Origin: Darksidea phi
Lineage: Eukaryota > Ascomycota > Dothideomycetes > Pleosporales > Lentitheciaceae
DNA length: 64,000 nucleotides
Reading direction: 5' to 3'
Assembly (NCBI GenBank): GCA_030770425.1
Contig: JASJFT010000011.1
Span: 418,509-482,508, forward strand
Position numbers and translations under genes: made by a program
The notes under the pieces: model-generated
What the model was told of the DNA's origin: nothing
The model's database searches: none
What the model saw: only the letters and a program-made list of their open reading frames with translations
Shown here: in pieces, positions 1 through 10,341 of the stretch
How positions within the stretch are numbered: the stretch's first letter is position 1
Layout: each line of letters starts with the position of its first letter

Positions 1-137
1 ATCGCCATAGCTATCGCCATCTCTCATCCACCCCAACCCCAACACTCCCCTCATCATCGCTATTCTCATTACCGCCCGGCCGCCAATCTCTCGTCTTCCT
101 TTCTTTGTTAGCACTCGCCGCGCGAGTCATACCCATC

Positions 138-1967
138 ATGAGGTACTCAGCCCTCGCTCTGCTGCCGGCCCTCGCCACGGCCTCGCCCGTCCTCCAGGTG
201 GGCACCATTCACAACGATGCGGCCCCTATCCTCTCGACGACCAACGCGGAGGAGGTGCCCAACTCGTACATGGTCGTGTTCAAGAAGCACGTCAAGAACG
301 CCGATGCCGAGAGCCATCACGAGTGGGTGCAGAGCGTCCACTCCAAGAGCAGCGAGGAGCGTATGGAGCTGCGCAAGCGGTCGTTCCCGCTCACCACAGA
401 CGTCTTTGAAGGCCTCAAGCACACATATAACATCGTTGGCGGCCTGATGGGCTACTCCGGCCACTTCGACGATGAGACGCTCGAGCAGATCCGGAGACAT
501 CCCGACGTAAGTACCCTACTCCGTCTACACAAAAGCTGGCGAAAGCGAGCCCATCGGCGGGCTGTTACCCATGTCGTGTGCCTTGTTGCTGGCTGCGAGA
601 CGGCTACACGCTACGATCGGTGGCTGCCTTATCTCCGCACGCACTCCGCGCACTCGCACGTGACACTTTCCCATTCAGGCACTGAGCACCAGTCATCAAG
701 GGCACAGCTAACATGGTTGCGATAGGTCGACTACATCGAGAAAGACTCGATCGTCCACACGATGGGCAGCAAGGGCGATGACGACTACGAGATAGAGAAG
801 AACGCCCCATGGGGTCTTGCCCGCATTTCGCACCGCGACTCGCTGAGCTTCGGCACATGGAGCAAGTACCTCTACTCGGCACAGGGTGGCGAGGGCGTCG
901 ACGTCTACGTCGTTGACACGGGCACAAACTACAAGCACGTCGACTTCGAGGGTCGTGCTCACTGGGGCAAGACCATTCCTCAGGGCGACGCGGATGAGGA
1001 TGGCAACGGCCACGGCACTCACTGCTCCGGCACTATTGCGGGCAAGAAGTACGGTGTTGCCAAGCTGGCAAACGTCTACGCCGTCAAGGTGCTCCGCTCC
1101 AACGGCTCCGGCACCATGTCCGATGTCGTCAAGGGCGTCGAGTATGCCGTTACGGCCCACAAGGAGCAGGTCAAGAAGGCCAAGGACGGCAAACGCAAGG
1201 GCTTCAAGGGCAGCGCTGCCAACATGAGCTTGGGTGGTGGCAAATCTACCACCCTCGACCTCGCCGTGAACGCCGCTGTTGACGCTGGCCTCCACTTTGC
1301 TGTTGCCGCCGGTAACGACAATGCCGACTCTTGCAACTACTCTCCCGCCGCTGCTGAGAACGCCGTGACCGTCGGTGCCTCGACTCTCCTTGACGAGCGT
1401 GCCTACTTCTCCAACTACGGCAAGTGCAACGACATCTTCGCTCCCGGCTTGAATATCCTCTCTACCTGGATCGGTTCCGACCATGCCACCAACACCATCT
1501 CGGGTACCTCCATGGCCTCGCCCCACATTGCTGGCCTCCTAGCCTACATGCTCTCTCTGCAGCCCGCTAAGGACTCCGCCTACGCGGTCGCCGACATCAC
1601 CCCCAAGAAGCTGAAGGCTAACCTCATCTCCATCGCTACCGTCGGTGCTCTATCTGACGTACCGAGCAACACCAAGAACATCCTCGCATGGAATGGTGGC
1701 GGTTCCTCCAACTACTCCGATATCATCAGCAAGGGTGGCTACACTGTAAAGAAGGCCGATGAAGCTCTCACCGTCACGGTCCCTTCATTCTCCGAGTTTG
1801 AGGACGAGGTTGAGACAGAATTCGAAAAGGCCAAGGGCGCCGCTGGCCGCACTAGCGACCGTCTCCAGAGCAAGCTTGAGAAGCTCACCTCCGACATCGA
1901 GGACTTTGTCGCTGGTGAGATGGAGGAGTTCTTTGAAGAGTTCAAGGAACGCGTCGCTCGCGAGTAA
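138..1967 (+). CDS. Subtilisin-like serine protease, cerevisin/vacuolar protease B type (S8)
   Basis: Secretory-pathway serine endopeptidase, probably vacuolar, made as a proenzyme. Two exons: 138-506 and 726-1967, with a 219-bp intron (GTAAGT donor, TAG acceptor) in phase 0; 536 residues. The ATG at 138 begins a hydrophobic signal peptide (about residues 1-17). Residues about 50-123 look like an I9 propeptide ending near the intron. The S8 triad is intact: Asp187 in VVDTG, His219 in NGHGTHCSG, Ser385 in SGTSMASPHIAG, with oxyanion Asn320 in AAGND. A charged, helix-prone tail of about 60 residues ends the protein, like the C-terminal extension of cerevisin homologues. Length and layout match fungal PRB1/PEP2-type proteases. 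Secreted Pr1-like enzymes are a less likely alternative because they usually lack this tail. Confidence 0.93.
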
Positions 1968-2678
1968 AACTACTCGTTCGCTTTATCGCATTAGTCTGTT
2001 GAGAGTTGATTGATTCGGTTCCTAGAATCTAGTCGCATGGGAAGCGTCGATACCCGCTGTCTTCGCGTACTTATTGGGGCGCATGCGTTTTAGGAAATTA
2101 TCCATAGCATGCATAACATACGGATTGGGATGGAACGGATCTGGGCGCTGGTATCTGTGATGCATATATTTTCGATCTCCATGGGCAGGTCTGGGCTGAA
2201 TATGTCTCGTTTCTTGATCTTTTGTATCTTATAAGTCCGCGGGACAGGAAGGCTATACAGATAAACCAACAGGTGCTTTCTTCCACAAATTATGCTATTT
2301 GCCACGGTGTTTCCTCGTCCTCGACGCTACTTGTTCCAGGCTAGGTAAGTCTTGGCATTAGGATTCGGATGGATTCACGCTGCATCTTCCATCTCCTCTC
2401 CCTCTACCATGAACTTTCACATACTTGTTACAACACCATAATCGCTGTTCATGGTATCGGACGAGTGCGGGCTTTCACTGAAGACTAGCGGCGAATCAAT
2501 GGCAATACGCTTGCCCCAGCAACTGCGATTAGGCATCAACAGAAAGACCTCGCCGTATACGCGTTTCGCCAAGCTATGGTGCCCCTTCTAATATAAGACA
2601 ATAGTTACGGACACCGCTTTGGATCAGCTCTACCGACTGCGTACCTCGACCTTCAGTTGTTCGTTTGTCGAATTCACC
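1968..2678. other. Intergenic, subtilisin 3' side to regulator promoter
   Basis: About 700 bp between two genes on the same strand. It should hold the subtilisin 3'UTR and the promoter of the next gene. The short open frames here lack homology-like features and good starts. I see no RNA gene or repeat. Confidence 0.6.
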
Positions 2679-4961
2679 ATGGTAATTCAATCTGATGGGT
2701 CATCAGACTCGACCCCCGCTGCTCCTCCTCAGCAACAAATGCACCCTATCCAAAAAGGCTTCTCATGCGTCCTGTGTGCGCAAAGAAAAGTCAAATGCGA
2801 CAAGGCGCCAGGTGGCTGCGCAAACTGTACCCGAGCCCGTGTTGACTGCGTTTACAAGGCTCCACCGCCCCCGCGGAGGAGGAAGAAGGGCGTCCGTGAG
2901 ATCGATGTGCATGCTAGGCTTCGACTGTATGAAGATGCCTTAAGGGAGCTCGGCGTCGAGCCTGATGAGCTTGTCAAGAAAGAGATGAATAAGTCTAAGA
3001 GGAGGGTTTCAAGGGGAGAGGAGGGAAGTGATAAGGATAGCGTGGTGCCGCCTGAGGGACCGACGGAAGGGACGAATAGCAATGGTAGTGGTTTACTTAT
3101 TTCATCAGACAATGGGAAATCGAGATATCTGGAAAACACCCTTTGGACATGTTTGAAAACCGAATTTCGTGACACCAAGGAGCTCCTTCTTGAAGATACC
3201 TCTTCTGACGAGGAAGAAAATGGGTCCCGCAACGCCACGACTCCGGCAGGCTTCTTCTCCGAAGACGGAAATCTACTTCTGGGAACACCCAAAGCTGGGG
3301 CTAACCTCCGTCCACTGCATCCACAACCCGTCCAAATCTTTAAGCTATTTCAGGCGTACCTCAACAATGTCAACCCGCTCCTGAAGCTTTTCCACACCCC
3401 CACCGTGCAGCAGCTCATCTCGGATGCAAGCGGTGACCTCGAAAATCTCCCTAAGAACGTAGAAGCGTTGCTCTTTTCTATCTATTGCATGGCAGTAGAA
3501 TCGTTGAGCGATGCCGAGTGCGCCGCCATCATGGGCGAATCCAAAGCGGTCGTTAGCCAGAGGTTCAAAGCAGCGACGCAGCACGCTCTTGTGAATGCGA
3601 ACTTTCTCAAGACATCCGACCTCATGGTGCTTCAAGCACTGGTCCTGTTTAACACGGCACTCCAGAGCCAGGATGCCCGTGTCATATGGATTCTCACTGG
3701 TGTAGCCGGACGCATTGGACAACGCATCGGTCTGCATCGCGACCCCGCAACGCTGGGTCTTCCTCCTTTCGAGTGCGAAATCCGACGGCGCGTTTGGTGG
3801 CAGATCATGATGCAAGATGGTTTCGCTGAGAAACTTGCCGGGACAGGAGGCAGCATCTTATTCGCGGAGGTAAAGCGTCCTTCCAATCTAAACGACAGCG
3901 ACCTCTTTCCCGGCATGAAGGATCCACCCAAAGAACACGACGGTGCTACAGAGATGATGTTCTTCCTCATCCGGTGCCACATTGGCGAATTCTTGAAGAC
4001 TTTCGCCAACCAAAAATCAACCTTCGATGGCGTGTGGAACAAGCTGTCTACGAACGCGGCTACATTTGCGGCCAAAGACAAAGCAATCGATGAGCTCGAA
4101 GCCCTCTATGAGCGCAAGTACTTGCGTTATTGTGATCACTCAGTGGGATGGCACTTCATGTGCTCATACCTCGTCAAGGCCGTTCTCGCGATGTTGCGCT
4201 TCATTGCACACAATCCAGAGCATCACGCGGGCCCCAGGACAAACCTCCCACAAGAAGAGAAAGACAAGCTTTTTCGTCTCGCCGTCCAAATCATCACATA
4301 CCAGAACCTCTGCTACACGACCAAGGAGGTGCAGGGCTACCTATGGCATATCAACGGTCATTTCCAATGGAAAGCGTTCATCTACGTAGTGAATGAGCTG
4401 AGGGAGAGGACGCAAGGGGACGAGGTGGATCATGCATGGAAGGAGGTGCAGTTGGTTTTCGATTTTCATCCAAATTTTGGACGTGAGTTTTCCGGGATGC
4501 GCGCGCTATCGATGGCTATTGGCAATTTCACTCTAAGGGCGTGGGATGCATATGTCGCCGCTCGCGGGTTGCCTGAAGGGGGAGAGCCGGCCTTCATACA
4601 AATCCTGCGGGTGCGGCACGCCAAACGGGCGAATATTTCTCAGAGCTTCTCACGGACTGAATCCGAGCCCCCGACGACTTCTCCCGTGACAACGTCCGAC
4701 TCCTCCGCTCAACCGCAAGGCTCCACTCTAGCTCCTGGGCACTCATACACTAACACTGACGCCCTTCAGACCTTTCAGTGGGATGCAGGCTTTGCGGAGA
4801 GTTTAGATCCGATGGCAACAATTCCGAATTTGCCACCGCCAGATCCTGATCAAATGAACTGGGGGGTATGGAATAGTTTGTTGGCGGACTTTGAGAATAC
4901 GGGTGATGCTATGGGTGGGTTTCCAATGAATGAGAGTAACTGGGACTACGGGTTGCAGTGA
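2679..4961 (+). CDS. Zn(II)2Cys6 transcription factor with fungal-specific middle domain
   Basis: Nuclear DNA-binding regulator, 760 residues, intronless. The ATG at 2679 has a good context (CACCATGG); the frame stays open upstream to a TTG but with no better ATG. The binuclear zinc cluster uses Cys30, 33, 40, 47, 50 and 57 (CX2CX6CX6CX2CX6C), followed by a basic linker (PPPPRRRKKG) and a helix around residues 72-95 suited to dimerisation. Residues about 210-480 look like the Fungal_trans domain, including RIGQRIGLHRDP and the following EIRRRVWWQ segment typical of the family. The last 120 residues are Ser/Thr/Pro-rich and acidic, as in activation domains. Target genes cannot be inferred: neighbours are unrelated and there is no biosynthetic cluster. 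Confidence 0.92.
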   Translation: MVIQSDGSSDSTPAAPPQQQMHPIQKGFSCVLCAQRKVKCDKAPGGCANCTRARVDCVYKAPPPPRRRKKGVREIDVHARLRLYEDALRELGVEPDELVKKEMNKSKRRVSRGEEGSDKDSVVPPEGPTEGTNSNGSGLLISSDNGKSRYLENTLWTCLKTEFRDTKELLLEDTSSDEEENGSRNATTPAGFFSEDGNLLLGTPKAGANLRPLHPQPVQIFKLFQAYLNNVNPLLKLFHTPTVQQLISDASGDLENLPKNVEALLFSIYCMAVESLSDAECAAIMGESKAVVSQRFKAATQHALVNANFLKTSDLMVLQALVLFNTALQSQDARVIWILTGVAGRIGQRIGLHRDPATLGLPPFECEIRRRVWWQIMMQDGFAEKLAGTGGSILFAEVKRPSNLNDSDLFPGMKDPPKEHDGATEMMFFLIRCHIGEFLKTFANQKSTFDGVWNKLSTNAATFAAKDKAIDELEALYERKYLRYCDHSVGWHFMCSYLVKAVLAMLRFIAHNPEHHAGPRTNLPQEEKDKLFRLAVQIITYQNLCYTTKEVQGYLWHINGHFQWKAFIYVVNELRERTQGDEVDHAWKEVQLVFDFHPNFGREFSGMRALSMAIGNFTLRAWDAYVAARGLPEGGEPAFIQILRVRHAKRANISQSFSRTESEPPTTSPVTTSDSSAQPQGSTLAPGHSYTNTDALQTFQWDAGFAESLDPMATIPNLPPPDPDQMNWGVWNSLLADFENTGDAMGGFPMNESNWDYGLQ

Positions 4962-5912
4962 ATACCTTGACTCACAAAGCGCGCCGAATTTTTGTAATAT
5001 AGTGCTGCTTCTACCCAAGACAACAGGTACTGGCGCCCCTTTGAATAGGCTTTACTTTTGTGCCCCTACTGAAGAAAGCTAGGTATCCTGTCAATAAGAG
5101 CACTGAAATGCCAGAGACGGGCAGCTATGCGGTGAGCCCCGACGCACCGTTACAACTCTCCTAGGGTCAGCGGACGTATATTTCAAGCTGGGCTACGAGC
5201 TCGAGGCGAACTACAAGGTTATCAAACCTGCGTCGGATATTGTCAATGCGGCAAAGTATGCACTGGAAACTGTGAATGACCGGGTTGACGCCCACAATGA
5301 AGCCTTGGGAGCAATACCGCGAAGGGAAGGGCGATGCACAAGAAGAGAGATACCCTTAAGAAGTGGCGGAGTCTGGACTTACGACGGGCATCTTCAAGGG
5401 GACCTTTGCAACCCGCAATCGAAGTCAACTGCTTCTGTAGCGAGAGTAATTTTTCGTGTGTGCGGCTCAAGAGCGTTATGATCCGTGGATGACTTTGGCT
5501 GGCTACTAAGCTTGACCATGTCTCTTTTCTCTACAACCATACTTCAAGTATGGGTCATAGCAGTACCAAACTTGAATGTGAGTACTGCTTGTAAACCCGC
5601 GCCAGCAGGGGAACAGGATCACGACTCGTTTGTGAAAACAACAGTGCACAGCCAAACCCATTCTAACCCCGGACTATGTATTGCGAATCCTGGTTGCGAG
5701 ACAGGTGTGTAACCAGGGATTCAGCCTTGGAATAAGACCACATCTTGCTCACTCTCATTTTCTTTCGCTAATCGCTACCAGGAAGGAAAACTCTCACCGC
5801 GCGTGGGCCGACTTCTACCATTGTCTTGCTTCACTCACCTGCTCATAGAAAGTATTTAGGGTTAGACCTACCTTTATCTTCTTTGATCCACATCACTGAC
5901 TAGGCATAGAAA
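4962..5912. other. Intergenic with a decayed coding relic
   Basis: About 950 bp between the regulator and the first BTB gene. About 5162-5330 reads as a protein-like frame (LGYELEANYKVIKPASD..., VNDRVDAHNEALGA) that then goes out of frame. The part from about 5320 to 5540 is related to 54470-54690 (see repeat entries). The rest shows nothing recognisable. Confidence 0.5.
5320..5540 (+). repeat. Diverged dispersed repeat, copy A (gene relic)
   Basis: Aligns by eye with 54470-54690 in the same orientation. Shared blocks include the end of an AACTGCTTCT tract, GCTCAAGAGCGT, and GGCTACTAAGCTT against AGCTACTAAGCTT. In one frame copy A reads GIFKGTFATRNRSQ and copy B reads KRDAKRILKVATVGSYRTG, so both look like remnants of one unidentified coding sequence. 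Several differences are C/T or G/A transitions. Confidence 0.55.
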
Positions 5913-6820
5913 ATGACGGAAGGTTCACCTCAACAGCTGCTTGACGCCATCAAAGGGTGTGTTCCCATTCCAAATTTTTCCAAGTCCGATTTGCAACTGC
6001 TCTCAGCGCTACAAAAACTCGCAAACTGACAGTGCGACAGCTTCCGGGCGTCAGAAAAATATTCCGATCTCCTCATTACTTGCGGCTCCTCTGTATACAG
6101 CGCTCACAAGATTATCGTTTGTTCGCAGTCCGACTTCTTTGACAAGGCGGCCAAATTTCCCGGCGGCAAAGTATGTTGATGTGGTGCGTAAATGAACGGA
6201 CTAATGCGACATGGGAAGCTGGGGATAGTACGGTCGATCTTCCCAACGACGATCCGGCTATCGTGGAGTTACTGCTCCAGTACTTCTACGAGGCTGAGTA
6301 CGAACCCATACTTCCTCAGACTATTGCCCCGACGTACATATACAAGCCGCGGTCCGTTCGGCATTCGTGCGAGGATGAGGTCTGCCGGGACAAAGATGGT
6401 TATCGGCGCATCTGTGGCCATCATACCTGTGGCAATGAATGTAGCTACAACTGCGTTGCTTTCGTCTGCGAGATATGCTTGCCGCCACCCAAGAGCACAG
6501 CGGGACAACTTCTCACACATGTCAAAATGTACGAAATCGCAGATAAATATTGTGTCAGGGGGCTTAAGGACCTTAGCAAAGTGAAATTTAGCCGCGCCTG
6601 TGTGCACTTTTGGAAAGACCCGATTTTCACGGAGGCTGCCGAACAAGCATTTTCAACAACAGCAGACAACGACAAGGGCCTTCGTGATATCGTGAGCGAG
6701 ACTATCGCCAGTCACATCGCGCTTTGTAAGACGTCCGCTATAGAATCCTTGATGACGAATTTAAATGGGTTGGCATTTGGAGTTCTTCTGGTGAAAGCAG
6801 AAGAGAATGGCTGGTGTTAA
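5913..6820 (+). CDS. BTB/POZ protein with Cys/His-rich insert, copy 1 (splice site apparently damaged)
   Basis: Likely adaptor or chromatin-associated BTB protein; function unknown. Exon 1 is 5913-5956 and exon 2 is 6041-6170, the same lengths (44 and 130 bp) as the tandem paralogue at 7270. Exon 2 gives the BTB start (EKYSDLLITCG, YSAHKIIVC). Exon 3 should begin at 6215 (EAGDSTVDLPNDDPA) and run to 6820, for 259 residues. However, the base pair before 6215 is GG, not AG. The nearest AG (6217-6218) shifts the frame and meets a stop at 6584. Exon 3 itself is open. It carries a Cys/His-rich insert (RRICGHHTCG, NCVAFVCEIC), then the remaining BTB helices (YEIADKYCVRGLKDL). The gene may be inactivated, use a non-canonical acceptor, or contain a base error. 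Confidence 0.72.
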
Positions 6821-7269
6821 AGGGGATTGTGCAGAATGCAAAACTTGTGAACATATTGGACCTTAGAATGAACCGAAGCTGCTCATGATTGTGGGTGGCT
6901 ATTATTATTCAAAGCATTTAAGTACTACTTTGAGTCCACGTTATAGACGCACGCATTGTACAGTTATGATAGGAATTAAAGGCTGGTGGCTTTCCACATC
7001 ATCCTGGTGCACACGTATGAACACCTGGCTAGATTGCCTTAGCAATTGCGTCGTGGCTTTTTGTGGACCAACGAGCAGCGTAAGGAGAATAACTGGATTG
7101 GACTATAGACGAGACGCCAATGAGGTGACAGAGTGCGGGGCATGTATTGCCACGCCTTCACCTTTGCACCGCGCACGGACTAACTTGGTTTGAACTTCCA
7201 CATCTTCGACCATCAACTGCGTCAAATTTCTGTCAATTCATGCCCTCGACAGTACCTTCAACCAAAAAC
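6821..7269. other. Intergenic between tandem BTB genes
   Basis: About 450 bp, presumably the 3'UTR of copy 1 and the promoter of copy 2. I see no convincing coding, repeat or RNA signal. Confidence 0.6.
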
Positions 7270-8195
7270 ATGGCGGACGCAACGCGCGATCAGCTCCTTG
7301 CCGCCGTTAAAGAGTAAGTCTAAAGCAAAGTTTCGCCACCATCGCTGATAGTACGGTAGCCTCCTTACCTCCGGCACCTATTCTGACCTCGTCGTCACCT
7401 GCGGCAACGATACATACAATTTACACAAGGCCATCGTGTGCCCGCGTGCGAGCTTCTTGGCCGGGGCCATGAGATTCGCAGTTGGGAAGGTCAGTGGCGA
7501 CTTTTCGTAGTGTTGTAACAAGCTAACTCGACTCACGGGGGTAGGAAGCAGAAGGTGGCAAGATTGACCTGCCAGAAGACGATCCAGCTATCGTGAAGCT
7601 CCTTATCCAGTTCCTATACGAGGGCGAGTATGACCCAAAGCTGCCTGAGGGAGAGCTGGCGAGCTCACCGCCTACGAGTGAAATCACGTGCGAAGATCGG
7701 TGCAAATACACTTGGGAATTTCCCCATACGTGTACACCAGGGTGTCCAAGTCCTCATCATAGAATCTGTCCGCATCACGACTGTGGCACCAACTGCAAGG
7801 ACAATTGTGTTGGCTTTGTTTGCCAAATTTGCAAACCATCCCTTGCAGACTCATGTCCCAGCGGTGATGCTCGCCAGCTCCTTATTCACAGCAAAGTCTA
7901 CCAAGTAGCGGACAAGTATGACATCAAGGGCTTGAAAGATCTTGCAGGCAGTAAATTTGCAGCGTCATGTGCCAAATACTGGGACGAAGACCAATTCGTG
8001 GATGCCGCCAACCATGCCTGCGCAGCGACCCTAGAGAGCGATCGTGGTCTTCGGAAAGCCATCATCCGGACTATCGCAGACCACATGAACTTGCTGAACA
8101 GGATCCCAATTAAAGAAATGTTGAGCGAGCAGCATGGCATTGCGATGGGTGTTTTGGAACTGCGAGCCAAGGATCTAGGCTGGCTGAAGGAGTGA
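7270..8195 (+). CDS. BTB/POZ protein with Cys/His-rich insert, copy 2
   Basis: Three exons: 7270-7313, 7360-7489 and 7545-8195, with introns of 46 and 55 bp and clean GT-AG signals; 274 residues. The BTB domain starts in exon 2 (GTYSDLVVTCG, YNLHKAIVCPRASF) and continues in exon 3 (KIDLPEDDPAIVKLL, FLYEGEYDP). Residues about 107-154 form an insert with ten or more Cys plus several His (RICPHHDCGTNC, NCVGFVCQIC), which suggests zinc binding. The fold then resumes (YQVADKYDIKGLKDLAGSKF) with a short helical C-terminus. The protein is a tandem paralogue of the gene 450 bp upstream with the same intron positions, so it arose by local duplication. Family knowledge supports dimerisation or partner binding, but no partner can be named. 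Confidence 0.88.
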
Positions 8196-8577
8196 GGGAG
8201 TGGAAGAGTAGGGCGTGAGAGTAGATACTACAGATATGGAGAACGACGTGGATGCCGAAGAAGGGTATGCGATGCTGTATTGTGAACACCCACACAGCCT
8301 CGTGAATGAGACGGATCGACGAGCAGCATCGGAATCCTTGTTGGCAGCCAGAACAGGGAGTGCTTGTGTCCCTAAGTTCCTACTACAGTATCGCTTCGGA
8401 GTGGCTATCTTTCTAACATAATTCTTTTAGAATTTATTGTAGATGTGTCTTTGGTGCGAGTAGTTCTGTATTTATGATCGGACATAACCCTTTATACGCT
8501 TTCTATCAGGTTAGCTCAAATATCTCTCCCTGTTGAGCATTCTCAATTTACACATATGTATAGCTTCCCCCCCTTCC
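8196..8577. other. Intergenic after BTB copy 2
   Basis: About 380 bp of downstream sequence that becomes AT-rich. Nothing recognised. Confidence 0.5.
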
Positions 8578-8630
8578 CCCAGGAGCAGGGGTTACTACCC
8601 AGCGTGACGTCACGTTGGCTCCTGGGCTGG
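8578..8630. repeat. Imperfect inverted repeat centred on GTGACGTCAC
   Basis: Outer arms CCCAGGAGC and GCTCCTGGG and inner arms CGTGAC/GTCACG surround a perfect 10-bp palindrome containing TGACGTCA, a CRE/ATF-type core. It lies at the edge of the decayed repeat block and could be the end of a degraded transposon or a cruciform-prone site. Confidence 0.55.
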
Positions 8631-8639
8631 CAGTTTTTT

Positions 8640-9780
8640 TGTAATTCTAAACACCCCATTCTTTTTTAATGTTTCGACATCTCACGTAACAGTACAAGTA
8701 GTAATTATACGACAATGACAGCCCCTAATTTACTAATAATACATGTAGCTAGTTAAACGCGCCGACAATGCCGGACCTCCTACCTTTCCTAGCCAGGTAT
8801 CCCCGTCGTCCTCCGCCCCTACGCCATCGTTCGTATCGTATCTACTATAGAAACTAGCTTCATCTTCTACGTCAGGTATTAGCTCCCTCGATAGCCTACT
8901 AAGAAGGCCTTTTTCTCTATCCTTAACTGTCTTCCCTGTACAAGCTTCTCCTCCAGCCTACGCGGACGATATAACTACCTCTCGATAGAACACCTATCCT
9001 CGTTATATAGGTCCTCGGACAGGAATATATCTAACGTATAATTAGTTTTGTACTAATAATTATTATAATCGAGGAGCCCTGTCGACAGTACCTCCCGTCT
9101 GTAGCGCTAGGGATGCTCCGCCGCGATATTCGAAAGGTTGATAGCGCCGTATTCGAATACCAAGTTGTAGTCCAGTTTACTGTCCTGCTGAAGGACTAGG
9201 CGAACGATCGTTGGCGAAGACATAATATGGTAAGTTCAAGAAAGAGGTGAGGAAGCTGGCTGGGTATTTGCAAGGATTTCCATTGTGGTATCTATATAGT
9301 GATAGCTACTAGAACGCACGAAATACAGTAGGGGTTTGAACGAACCCAGCTTTAGTTGTATATCCAGGGGAAACCTCTTTGGTACATAACCTCTAAGCGA
9401 AAATACTGTAGGATAACCGTAGGCTGCCAATTGAGATTATACAATATCCACCTCTTCCTAATAGGGGTTAGGGCAAGTTCTATTATTCCTGGCCTTGAAG
9501 CTGGAAAGTAGGCTAGGTAGAACCTCTAGCCACGAGGCTATTATCCCTGGGAGGGTTCGGAGGTGGGTAGGCGAAGATCGATTTTGAGCCGAGCTGATCG
9601 GGCCGAGGAACGGGCGCTTCCGTGATCAAGCGGTATACGGAATTGAAGGGCGATTTTGCCGCCCAAATATGGTTCCCGCCTTCTATAATTTGGGCTGTGA
9701 GAGGATTCTGGGGGAGGGAGTAGGAATCGGACTTACGTCAATTCACTGGTAGGATGATATTGACTTCCAGGTCGAGGCTC
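8640..9780. repeat. RIP-like, AT-rich decayed repeat block
   Basis: The interval 8740-9060 is very rich in TpA and poor in CpA/TpG, for example TATAATTAGTTTTGTACTAA. No intact reading frame is present. This is the dinucleotide pattern of repeat-induced point mutation and suggests an old transposon. The family cannot be recognised by eye. Confidence 0.6.
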
Positions 9781-9804
9781 TCACACCACTCGACCATCCC
9801 TCCA

Positions 9805-9868
9805 CTGGCTGGGTATAAGAGATGGATGTGAGGAAGCTGGCTGAGGATAAGAGATGGATGTGAGTGGG
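9805..9868. repeat. Two-copy 32-bp tandem repeat
   Basis: Units at 9805-9836 and 9837-9868 both contain CTGGCTG and ATAAGAGATGGATGTGAG. A related AGGAAGCTGGCTGGGTAT stretch occurs near 9250, so the motif belongs to the decayed repeat. Confidence 0.7.
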
Positions 9869-9886
9869 ATGCTGGTATCATCGCAG

Positions 9887-10153
9887 GCAAGTTTTATATT
9901 GTAGGCGGTAGTGTAGGTGTGCTAACTCATCGCTACCGCTATTGGTCTCCCAACCAGGCTCTGTGGTTCGGCAGCACATGTCATTGCTCGTCGCCTCAAT
10001 TTTCGAAACATCACCTCGTCGTACTGTGTACAGCTCTACAGCTCTATTATCGTATATAGGGTGTGGGTATAGTACCTCTACTGTGTACAAACTCCTACTG
10101 TGTTTCGTGCGGACCTTATAAACAGACTCCCACTATACAAATCCGAACCAAAT
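9887..10153 (+). mobile_element. SINE-like retroposon, copy 1
   Basis: About 267 bp, homologous along its length to 22189-22427 and at its 3' half to 51533-51643. Shared blocks include GGTTCGGCAGCACATG, ACTGTGTACAGCTCTAC, CTCCTACTGTGTTTCGTGCG and CACTATACAAATCC. It keeps an internal stretch of about 27 bp lost from copy 2 between two CTCGTCG repeats. I found no clear target-site duplication for this copy. It lies just downstream of the 3' end of the minus-strand DUF7708 gene. Confidence 0.75.
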
Positions 10154-10341
10154 ATGTCTTTCCCCCTCACACTTGCGCAACTAGCTTTATCCTTCGCATC
10201 TATTTCTTATACTCCTATGATACACTTGTACCGTAAAACATATCGCGGCTCCTACAGGAAAAAGAAAAACGCAACTCTCATATATTGTATCTACTTTGAC
10301 AGACCGAATCACTCCGGCAGTAGTATGAATGTTTCAACATG

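Noticed and set aside
9887..10153. Solo LTR as an explanation of the three-copy repeat
   Set aside because: TG...CA ends could be forced, but two copies have 12-bp target duplications and one is 5'-truncated, which fits a retroposon and not an LTR.
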